Positions 17,093 to 24,152 of a stretch of 64,000 bases of DNA are shown in pieces. Location of the stretch: assembly GCA_963628435.1 (NCBI GenBank), contig CAVGEY010000005.1, positions 1 to 64,000 of the forward strand, read 5' to 3'. The DNA comes from CAKSQF01 sp963628435. Lineage in GTDB: Bacteria > Bacillota > Clostridia > Oscillospirales > CAG-272. The notes beneath the pieces are model-generated. The model worked only from the letters and a program-made list of their open reading frames with translations. It searched no databases and was not told the origin of the DNA. Numbering within the stretch: position 1 is the stretch's first letter; every line of letters starts with the position of its first letter. The translations under genes and the position numbers were made by a program.

Positions 17093-19420
17093 ATGAAAAA
17101 AGGAATTATTGCATTGCTGGTTGTAATTTTAATCGCAATATGCATAGGTCTTTTCATAGGCCTCTATTCATGTGAGAAAAACAATGATAATCCGATCGGT
17201 ACAACCGTACCGGACGGAGCTGTTACCGATGTCCCCGATGTTACGACAACTTCGGATAAACCCGTAACCGAAGCACCTGTTACGACAACTTCGGATAAAC
17301 CCGTAACCGAAGCGCCTGTTACGACAATAACCGATAAACCCGTAACCGAAGCGCCTGTTACGACAACTTCGGATAAACCCGTAACAGATGCGGCGCCTGC
17401 TACGACAACCACGAAAAAAGCCGTAACCGAAGCACCGACTACGACAGCCGTAAAGACGGTAACCTATACCGTCGATCTCGTTACCAATACAGATAAAGAA
17501 TACGAGCAGACGATTGTCAAGAAAGGTCAGAAGGTCGCTCTTCCGCAGAATCTTTCCAAATACGGCTATAAATTCAAAGGCTGGTACGATAACAAGGCCT
17601 GCACGGGAACACCTGTTGCAAACGAATATAAGCCCACGAAAAACGTAACTCTCTACGCCGGCTTTGAAAAGGTCGTTTATCTGTATTTGTACTACGGTAC
17701 GCTGACCGATAACTACCGCCTCGAATATGCACCCGGAACTACCGTATCGGTTGCCGATTTCCCGAAAATCGAGGCTGAAACCATCGACGGCTATTCCTGC
17801 CCGTTCTTAAAATGGGTTTACGAATTCAACGGAGCCGATGTACCGAGCAGAATCACTCTTAACAGCCACGTTTATATCAAAGCGGTATATGACGAAAGCG
17901 TGATTCCTCCCAAGGCATACATCACGGCAAACGAAGACGGCTCCTATACCACAACCGGCAATGTTGCCTATGTAATCTACGAAAAAGAAAGCTGCGAGGG
18001 CGTATATTCTGCCGATCTCGAATTCAGCAAGGGAAGCAGCGGCTCGGCAAATCTGGCGATCCGTATGATTCTGAGCGGCAACAACTACGCTTACGAGGAC
18101 GCAGGCACATCTTATCTGTCTCTGGGTATAGTGCCTAAAACGGGCGCGGTACAGCTCGGCTCTGTAACAAACGGAAAATTCGCGCATTTCTATACGCAAC
18201 TCGGACTTACATCTCTGCCTAAGTCCTGGCAGGATAAATTCAACAGCGCGAACGGCACGATTTCGGTTAATCTGACTGTTGTAAGCTATGCCGACGGTTA
18301 TTCGTTCTACATAGACGGCGATTTGGTCGGCAGCTATACCGATGTGGCGAAGTTCGAGCCTTACGATGCCTGCGGATTCGGCGTCAGATGCTCGACCAAG
18401 GGAACGATTTATAAAAACTTCACATATAAGCCGCTTGTAAATGTATCGTTCAACACAAACGGCGGTACCGAGACGGCCTCGATTAAATGGGGAATGGGCA
18501 AGATTTCGCTGCCTACACCGACAAAAGACGGATTTGTCTTTGCCGGATGGTATTATGACGAAGGACTTTCAAATGCCGTAGACGCAAACAGCTTCAAGAC
18601 ATCCGGAGACATCACACTGTATGCAAAATGGGATAAGACGGTTAAGACCGTCAAATTCGTTACAAACGGCGGAAACGCGCTGGACGACATTTCGCTTGCG
18701 GACAGCGTAACACTGCCTGCACCGACCAGACAGAATTATATCTTCGACGGCTGGTATTACGACAGCGCATTTGCGAATGCCGTGGATGTCGATAATCTCG
18801 TTTGTGAAGGAACAACCGTAACAATATACGCAAAATGGAGATTCCCGAATACAACCGTAACCGCAAACGGCGACGGAAGCTATACTACAACCGCGGGTAA
18901 GCTCGTCGCAATACAGGGATCGGCACCGACCGAAGGATCTTATGTGATCGAGATGACCGCATCCTTTAAAAAGGGAACGAACGCGGGCGTCGGAATCGCT
19001 TTCCGCTTTTCGGGAATCAGCGGCGATAATCCCTGGCAGAACGCAGGCGATATGTATATTATGGCACAGGTTAACCCCAAGAACGGCTCACTGCAGATTG
19101 CGAAATCCACCACATTTGCGCATCTTCTCGGAACAAATGCCGTAGGCACAAACGCGAAGACATTGGCATCAATGCCGAAGAACTGGCAGGATAAATATAA
19201 CGGAGTCGAGGCAGGCGGCACGATTTCGGCAAAATTAAAGGTGATCGATAAAGGCGACTCGTTTGAATTTTATATTGATGACGAATTTGCATATTCGTAT
19301 ACCTTCACCGATGCCGAAAAGACGACTTATAACGGACGCGAATACGGAGTCCGCATAGGCACGGCTTTTGTTCCCTGCACATATTCATTGACCTGTTCGG
19401 CATACCTCGGGGAGGGTTAA
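17093..19420 (+). CDS. Large membrane-anchored surface protein with Thr-rich repeats, InlB repeats and two jelly-roll domains
   Basis: A 775-residue exported protein. Residues 4-25 are a hydrophobic anchor; LYSC at 24-27 resembles a lipobox but has Tyr at -2, so a lipoprotein or an uncleaved anchor are both possible. Residues 50-120 are a Thr/Pro linker built from a 13-residue repeat (TTTSDKPVTEAPV). Then follow a Listeria-Bacteroides (InlB B-type) repeat at 122-192, a second beta-rich stretch to 270, a jelly-roll domain at 275-447, two more InlB-type repeats with GWYYD cores at 449-513 and 518-582, and a second jelly-roll domain at 587-775. The jelly-roll domains share WQDKFN/WQDKYN and FYIDGD/FYIDDE motifs. 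A surface adhesin or glycan-binding role is inferred. Confidence 0.75.
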   Translation: MKKGIIALLVVILIAICIGLFIGLYSCEKNNDNPIGTTVPDGAVTDVPDVTTTSDKPVTEAPVTTTSDKPVTEAPVTTITDKPVTEAPVTTTSDKPVTDAAPATTTTKKAVTEAPTTTAVKTVTYTVDLVTNTDKEYEQTIVKKGQKVALPQNLSKYGYKFKGWYDNKACTGTPVANEYKPTKNVTLYAGFEKVVYLYLYYGTLTDNYRLEYAPGTTVSVADFPKIEAETIDGYSCPFLKWVYEFNGADVPSRITLNSHVYIKAVYDESVIPPKAYITANEDGSYTTTGNVAYVIYEKESCEGVYSADLEFSKGSSGSANLAIRMILSGNNYAYEDAGTSYLSLGIVPKTGAVQLGSVTNGKFAHFYTQLGLTSLPKSWQDKFNSANGTISVNLTVVSYADGYSFYIDGDLVGSYTDVAKFEPYDACGFGVRCSTKGTIYKNFTYKPLVNVSFNTNGGTETASIKWGMGKISLPTPTKDGFVFAGWYYDEGLSNAVDANSFKTSGDITLYAKWDKTVKTVKFVTNGGNALDDISLADSVTLPAPTRQNYIFDGWYYDSAFANAVDVDNLVCEGTTVTIYAKWRFPNTTVTANGDGSYTTTAGKLVAIQGSAPTEGSYVIEMTASFKKGTNAGVGIAFRFSGISGDNPWQNAGDMYIMAQVNPKNGSLQIAKSTTFAHLLGTNAVGTNAKTLASMPKNWQDKYNGVEAGGTISAKLKVIDKGDSFEFYIDDEFAYSYTFTDAEKTTYNGREYGVRIGTAFVPCTYSLTCSAYLGEG
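17240..17453 (+). repeat. In-frame 39-nt tandem repeat encoding a Thr/Pro-rich linker
   Basis: Two nearly exact 39-nt units (17240-17278, 17279-17317) are followed by a third with a changed middle, a fourth lengthened by one codon, and degenerate remnants. All keep the reading frame. The unit is coding, with no spacers, so it is a wall-spanning linker, not a CRISPR array. Copy number is likely to vary between strains. Confidence 0.9.
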
Positions 19421-19423
19421 TCA

Positions 19424-21115
19424 ATGAAATTCGGAAAAATAAGGAAAGCAATAATCAGCCTTGTGCTTGTTGCGGCCGTAATATGTAATTTGAGGCTCAC
19501 CTCTGCGGTTTCGGTTGCCGAAGCGAAAGGCACACAACCTAAGGAGTTCAGCTTGATAAATAATTATAATTACAGATTAAGCGATAAGTTAAACGCCTCT
19601 CCCGATACTTTCGAGTGTGTTATACAGCTTGAAGGCGGATTCGGCGGAACGATTGCCGGCAACTATTACAGTAATCTGCAAGGTTTTGACGGCATTACCA
19701 ACTGGGAAGTGAACACAAGCGGTAACCCGACGGTCTATTGGAATAACGGTCAGGCCTCGCTTGTATTCAATGAAGTCAGTGTAAACGACGGTAAATGGCA
19801 CCACTTGGCATTTGTCCGCAATCAGACCGAAAAGACCTTCTCCCTGTATCTTGACGGCAGCCTTGTGCAAACCGTAAATGTCGCCACATCGGACGCGGTC
19901 TGCAACCTTCATCTCAATATCGGGGTGGATTATAAAAACTGGAATTGCCCCAAAACTCCGTTTGACGGAAAAATCAGGCAGGTAACCATTTATAACGGAA
20001 CCGTATCGGCGGAAAGAATCAAAAAAGATGCCGAAAACAGCAAAATCGATTCGGACGATACAAACGCAGAACTTATCGGAAACTGGTTCTTGGGTGAGAA
20101 ATGGACCGAGAGATATGTTCAGAACGATAAGAAAGGCTCCGAGCTGAAGGCGCAAATCGTTACATACGAAAAGTATGTCGGCCTGTCCGATTCGGGTGAT
20201 TACGATTACTCGATTATCGGAATACCGGATATCCAGACTATGGGCTATTACCGCCCCGAAAGACTGTTCTCGCTGTTCAGCAGTCTCGCAACCGCAAAAA
20301 GCTCGCTGAAATCGCAGTTCGCGATTCAGGTAGGCGACCTTGCCGACAGAGGAAACGAGGAGAATCTGTATAGATTGGCTCAAAAGGCCATTGCTCAGCT
20401 TGACGGCGTACTTCCGTACAGCTTCGTTCAGGGCAACCACGACTATGACGACAATGCCAAAACAAGATCAAGCGTTTATTTCGACAGATATTTCACCTAT
20501 GAGAAATATTCGCAGACAGATACCTTCGGAGGAGCATACGAAGAAGGCACGATGGCGAACACCTATTCGCTGTTTGAAGTCGGCGACATAAAATATCTGG
20601 TTCTGAATCTCGAATTCGGTCCGAGAATGTCGGTACTGCGTTGGGCTTGCCGCGTCTGCGAAATGTATCCCGAACGCAGAATAATCGTCAATACTCATGC
20701 CTATGTCGATCCCGACGGAAGCATTATGGATGAAAACTCCCGCTTCTCCGCGACAAGATATTTCTCGTCCGATTATGAATCGACTACCGGACAGGAGATA
20801 TACGATGCGCTGATTAAACGCTACTCGAATATTTTCCTTGTGCTCTGCGGACATAACGGAACCGACGATGTTGTTATGCGTACCGATTACGGAGTCAACG
20901 GCAATAAGATAACCTCCATTCTGATTGACGCTCAGGTATCGATATACAATAACGAAACCATCGGCGAAGATCCCGTTCTCATAATGAAATTCAATGAGTC
21001 GACAAAATCGGTCAGCTGCAGTTACTATTCGTTCGCTCATCAGGCGGTATATAATCTGCAGAATATGTTCAGCTTCTCGATTGCCGATGCCAACAATCCG
21101 ACAATCGGAAAGTGA
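19424..21115 (+). CDS. Secreted calcineurin-like phosphoesterase with N-terminal LamG domain
   Basis: A 563-residue exported protein. A signal peptide (1-34, ending near VAEAKG) precedes a LamG/concanavalin domain (about 41-230, with KWHHLAFVRN and LYLDGSLV) and a metallophosphoesterase domain (about 262-545). The metal-binding motifs are visible: IPDIQ (269), VGDLADRG (303-310), GNHD (337-340), NTHAYVD and CGHNG. The DxQ form of the first motif is usual for the extracellular branch of this superfamily. GGGGAGGG inside the end of the preceding gene serves as ribosome site, and only 3 nt separate the genes. It may release phosphate or cleave a phosphodiester on a surface or host glycan; the substrate is unknown. 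Confidence 0.82.
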   Translation: MKFGKIRKAIISLVLVAAVICNLRLTSAVSVAEAKGTQPKEFSLINNYNYRLSDKLNASPDTFECVIQLEGGFGGTIAGNYYSNLQGFDGITNWEVNTSGNPTVYWNNGQASLVFNEVSVNDGKWHHLAFVRNQTEKTFSLYLDGSLVQTVNVATSDAVCNLHLNIGVDYKNWNCPKTPFDGKIRQVTIYNGTVSAERIKKDAENSKIDSDDTNAELIGNWFLGEKWTERYVQNDKKGSELKAQIVTYEKYVGLSDSGDYDYSIIGIPDIQTMGYYRPERLFSLFSSLATAKSSLKSQFAIQVGDLADRGNEENLYRLAQKAIAQLDGVLPYSFVQGNHDYDDNAKTRSSVYFDRYFTYEKYSQTDTFGGAYEEGTMANTYSLFEVGDIKYLVLNLEFGPRMSVLRWACRVCEMYPERRIIVNTHAYVDPDGSIMDENSRFSATRYFSSDYESTTGQEIYDALIKRYSNIFLVLCGHNGTDDVVMRTDYGVNGNKITSILIDAQVSIYNNETIGEDPVLIMKFNESTKSVSCSYYSFAHQAVYNLQNMFSFSIADANNPTIGK

Positions 21116-21139
21116 TTTTCCGAATATAATTTCATAAAA

Positions 21140-21180
21140 AGACAGCCGTGCGGTAATGATAAATTGCCGCACGGCTGTCT
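21140..21180 (+). terminator. Terminator of the exported-protein operon
   Basis: A 17-bp stem (21140-21156 with 21164-21180, one G-U pair) with a 7-nt loop, then a T/A-rich tail. Confidence 0.85.
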
Positions 21181-21213
21181 CTTGTTATAAATAAAAATTT
21201 TGCTCAAAAGCAG

Positions 21214-21241
21214 TTGAAATAATAAAATAAAATTGTATAAT
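21214..21241 (+). promoter_or_regulatory. Promoter of the Gfo/Idh/MocA gene
   Basis: TTGAAA and TATAAT with a 16-nt spacer, 61 nt before the start codon. Confidence 0.65.
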
Positions 21242-21302
21242 ATAAATACAGCAGTCGTAAATTACCGAAACGAACGAAAATTATAAAACGGAGGAATCGA
21301 TA

Positions 21303-22256
21303 ATGAAATATTTCGCAATGCTCGGAAAATGGCATGTCCATGCCGAAGGATATGCCGAAGAGCTGAACAGAGTTCCGAACTGTCGGGTAAAAAAAGTGTG
21401 GGATCCGAATACCGATGCCGCAAATGATTGGGCAAAAAGACTCGGCTGCACCGCAGCTTCGGCAGATGATATTCTGTCCGACCCCGAGATAGAGGGTGTG
21501 GTCGTCTGCAATGCCACAAACGAACATACCGACCTGATTGTCCGCGCCTGCCGTGCCGGTAAGTCGGTATTTACCGAAAAAGTGCTTGCTCTGACAAACG
21601 AGGATGCCGAAAAAGTTGCGGCCGCAGTAAAAGAAAATCACACTAAATTTGCGATTTCGTTCCCGCATTTCAGCGAATCGGGTACACAGCTCGCGCTTAA
21701 AATCGCACGCGACGGAAAACTCGGAAAGCTGAACTACGCCCGCGTCCGCAAGGCGCATAACGGCGCAACCGCAAACTGGCTGCCGAAGCATTTTTACGAT
21801 CCGAATGCCTGCGGCGGCGGCGCGATGATAGATCTCGGCGCACATCCGATGTATCTGCTCTGCGCGCTTCTCGGTGAGCCGAAAAATGTTCAAAGTACAT
21901 TTACTTATGTGACCGGGAAACCCGTAGAAGATAATGCCGTAAGCATTCTGAGCTTTGACGGCGGCGCAATCGGTGTCTCCGAAACCGGATTTGTCTCCGA
22001 TCATTATCCGTTCACGATTGAGATCGGCGGAACCGACGGCGCGCTCCTTATGCGTGACGGAAAAGTCGAATACTGCTGCCCCGAAACGAACGGGTGCTGG
22101 ATTACCGCCGATAATCTGCCGTCTGCCGTCGATTCTCCGCTGACGCAGTGGGCAAAAGCCGAAAAAGCCGAAGATATTTCGGACGAGTTCGGCATCGATG
22201 CTGCGCTGCGCCTGACAAGGGTTATGGTAGAGGCATATAAAAATCCGAAAAACTGA
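21303..22256 (+). CDS. Gfo/Idh/MocA-family oxidoreductase
   Basis: A 317-residue NAD(P)-dependent dehydrogenase-like protein. The N-terminal Rossmann half has VVVCNATNEH and FTEKVL with Lys93 in the place of the catalytic EKP lysine; the C-terminal half has CGGGAMIDLGAHPMYLL, typical of the family. The first loop reads LGKWHVH rather than the usual glycine-rich GxGxxG, so cofactor binding may differ. Relatives oxidise sugars, inositols or sugar acids, or act on glycosides through 3-keto intermediates. GGAGG lies 6 nt upstream of the ATG. It is alone between two terminators; substrate not inferable. Confidence 0.85.
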   Translation: MKYFAMLGKWHVHAEGYAEELNRVPNCRVKKVWDPNTDAANDWAKRLGCTAASADDILSDPEIEGVVVCNATNEHTDLIVRACRAGKSVFTEKVLALTNEDAEKVAAAVKENHTKFAISFPHFSESGTQLALKIARDGKLGKLNYARVRKAHNGATANWLPKHFYDPNACGGGAMIDLGAHPMYLLCALLGEPKNVQSTFTYVTGKPVEDNAVSILSFDGGAIGVSETGFVSDHYPFTIEIGGTDGALLMRDGKVEYCCPETNGCWITADNLPSAVDSPLTQWAKAEKAEDISDEFGIDAALRLTRVMVEAYKNPKN

Positions 22257-22278
22257 TTTCGTTTTATCCCGTATACAT

Positions 22279-22310
22279 AAAAATCCGACAGCTTCCGCTG
22301 TCGGATTTTT
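22279..22310. terminator. Bidirectional terminator between convergent genes
   Basis: A perfect 14-bp stem (22279-22292, 22297-22310) with loop TTCC; A-tract and T-tract on the two sides let it serve both strands. Confidence 0.9.
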
Positions 22311-22327
22311 ATGCCTATATATTCGGA

Positions 22328-22987
22328 TTAGTCCGAATTCGTGCCGAAAAGCAGATTTCTGAACAGCTTTTCGGTCTTTTCGTCTCCGAGTCGTTTTTTC
22401 ATTGCATCGGTCGACGGTCCGCCGTTTTTTAAGAGTCCCGAAACATAGTCCTCTGTTTTTTTCTTTTTTACCGAAATATCCGGACTGCCTGCGCAGACCG
22501 ATTCGAGATAGGATACGAAATAATCTTCGACCAAACTGTCGATTTTTTCGCTTTCTTTGGATTTTACACTCTTGTAAACGCTTTGCGAAAATTTCAGATT
22601 GTCGTACCAATGCTCACCCGAATCGAAATCGGCAAGCGAAGCGTATTTTTTCTTAATATTGTCGATTTTTGACGGCTCGAACTCACCCGACAGCGTGTCG
22701 TAAAGCTCAAGATACAGCTTGTCGTTTCCCATGGCTTTTATGCGGTCATAAGAAAGAAGCGGAAGATCGATCTCGGTCGGTACGATTATGACCGTCTGCA
22801 TCTTCATAAGTCCGAGAAATGCCGTCATATCCATTATTGAGATACGCCCGAAATCTTTTGCGTCGTAAACCCTGACCGTAAATTTCATAGGCCCGACATT
22901 GAATTTCGCAAACTCGCCCGCGTCTACTTCGGACAGACTGTATTTTTTTTCGGTGATATCGATAAAAGGGGTATTGTTTGTTTTCAT
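22328..22987 (-). CDS. Uncharacterised protein encoded with NAD kinase
   Basis: A 219-residue soluble protein that I do not recognise. It has a beta-rich first third (KFNVGPMKFTVRVYDAKDF), a hydrophobic strand followed by TEIDLPLLSYDRIKAMGNDKL and LYLELYDT, and a helical, lysine-rich C-terminal half. The middle pattern vaguely recalls the fold of ferredoxin-dependent bilin reductases, but this is a weak impression and should not be read as function. AAGGAG lies 10 nt upstream of the ATG. It starts 18 nt after the NAD kinase stop, so it is very likely co-transcribed with it. Confidence 0.6.
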   Translation of the reverse strand: MKTNNTPFIDITEKKYSLSEVDAGEFAKFNVGPMKFTVRVYDAKDFGRISIMDMTAFLGLMKMQTVIIVPTEIDLPLLSYDRIKAMGNDKLYLELYDTLSGEFEPSKIDNIKKKYASLADFDSGEHWYDNLKFSQSVYKSVKSKESEKIDSLVEDYFVSYLESVCAGSPDISVKKKKTEDYVSGLLKNGGPSTDAMKKRLGDEKTEKLFRNLLFGTNSD

Positions 22988-23005
22988 TTCGTGCCGCTCC
23001 TTTTT

Positions 23006-23905
23006 TTATTTTATCATTTTTTCACGGATGGTGTCGTAGAAATTGTATTTGTCGGTGCGTATCAGCGGAAATTCTATGTCGGATATTTTTATGTCGATTT
23101 TGCACGGCTTTTTTAAGAAGAGATTGTCAACTCCGTCTGCCGATAAAAGCGGACGGATTTTTCTGCCGTCGATTATCGGGGTAAGCGTCAGTGTGTCGTC
23201 CTGCATCAAAACGATCGAACGCGAGAAAACCGTGTGTGAGCATATAGGCGTGAGAATAATATTTCTCGCAATCGGATTAACAATCGGCCCGCCTGCCGAG
23301 AAATTGTAGGCGGTGGAGCCTGTCGGCGTGCAGGCGATAATTCCGTCGGACGAATAGCTGTCCATGTATGTTGAATTTATGTTGATTTCGGTTGAAAGCA
23401 GACCGCCCGATGCTCCGCGGTGGATTGTAATGTCGTTAAAGGCGTTGAAAAACTTTTTTTCGCCGTCGGCAAAATTTACCGTGCAGTCGAGAACGGCTCT
23501 TTTCTCCACGGTGAAATCTCCCGAAAAATATTTGTCGAGAACACGCTCGAAATCGCCGAGTTCGGTCTGACAGAGATAGCCGAGCCTGCCGAAATTCACA
23601 CCGAGAATCGGAATATCGGTTCCGGCGAATTCGTGTGCCGCCGCAAGAATGGTTCCGTCACCGCCGAAAACTATTATAAGATCATATTTTTTGTCGGCCG
23701 TATGACGTTTGATATTCGGTATGCCGAGCATTTTGCGCGCCGAATCGGCGGCATATATGTTAAGATTGTGCGAAAGCAGATAGGGAACTGCTTTTGATGC
23801 GGCGTTCATTGCCTCCGCTTTTCCCGTATTCGGCTTTATGTAAATTTTTTTCATCTGATAAACCGTGACCGCGGCTTTCTCACACGAGGAAGCGTCCTTT
23901 CGCAT
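23006..23905 (-). CDS. nadK: NAD kinase
   Basis: Phosphorylates NAD to NADP with ATP or polyphosphate. The motifs are all present: FGGDGTIL (the GGDG nucleotide-binding loop), GVNFGRLGYLC, and TPTGSTAYNFSAGGP followed by the C-terminal beta-rich domain. The longest frame begins at 23926, but a consensus promoter on the minus strand (TTGACA at 23954-23959, TATCAT at 23931-23936) places the transcript start at about 23924, which excludes that codon. I therefore choose the ATG at 23905; MKKIYIKPNTGK beginning at 23854 is the other candidate and matches the usual family N-terminus, but lacks a ribosome site. Confidence 0.88.
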   Translation of the reverse strand: MRKDASSCEKAAVTVYQMKKIYIKPNTGKAEAMNAASKAVPYLLSHNLNIYAADSARKMLGIPNIKRHTADKKYDLIIVFGGDGTILAAAHEFAGTDIPILGVNFGRLGYLCQTELGDFERVLDKYFSGDFTVEKRAVLDCTVNFADGEKKFFNAFNDITIHRGASGGLLSTEININSTYMDSYSSDGIIACTPTGSTAYNFSAGGPIVNPIARNIILTPICSHTVFSRSIVLMQDDTLTLTPIIDGRKIRPLLSADGVDNLFLKKPCKIDIKISDIEFPLIRTDKYNFYDTIREKMIK

Positions 23906-23930
23906 ATTACTGTATCGCTCTGTCATCTAT

Positions 23931-23959
23931 ATGATAATCTTTTTTTACTCTTTTGTCAA
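23931..23959 (-). promoter_or_regulatory. Promoter of nadK and the unknown gene
   Basis: TTGACA and TATCAT on the minus strand, 17 nt apart. Its position helps to decide the nadK start codon. Confidence 0.75.
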
Positions 23960-24034
23960 GAGAAACGCCGATTTACTGCTTTTTTTCGGATTTGCCGAAA
24001 ATTTGCCGAAATCGCAAAAAAATTCTCCCTTTTG

Positions 24035-24063
24035 TTGACAATCTGCGCATAAAACGGTATAAT
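24035..24063 (+). promoter_or_regulatory. Consensus promoter of the C39-like surface protein
   Basis: TTGACA-17-TATAAT, a full match to the sigma-A consensus; expected transcript start near 24070, leaving an 80-nt leader. Confidence 0.85.
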
Positions 24064-24152
24064 GTAGAAGGGTATGTATACATAAAATCCGCATGGATCG
24101 GATTCTCCCCGTAAATGTTGCTGTACGGATTGTAAACCGTGGAAAGGCTGTT

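Noticed and set aside
17240..17453. Short tandem repeats that look like a repeat array
   Set aside because: They are contiguous, in frame and encode a Thr/Pro linker; no spacers and no cas genes, so not CRISPR.
19589..20440. Open frame of 283 codons antisense to the phosphoesterase gene
   Set aside because: Lies wholly inside a well-supported gene and has no ribosome site or motif.
21204..22610. Open frame of 468 codons on the minus strand
   Set aside because: It covers the Gfo/Idh/MocA gene, a bidirectional terminator and part of the next gene; composition is Arg/Cys/His-rich and no ribosome site or family match is seen.
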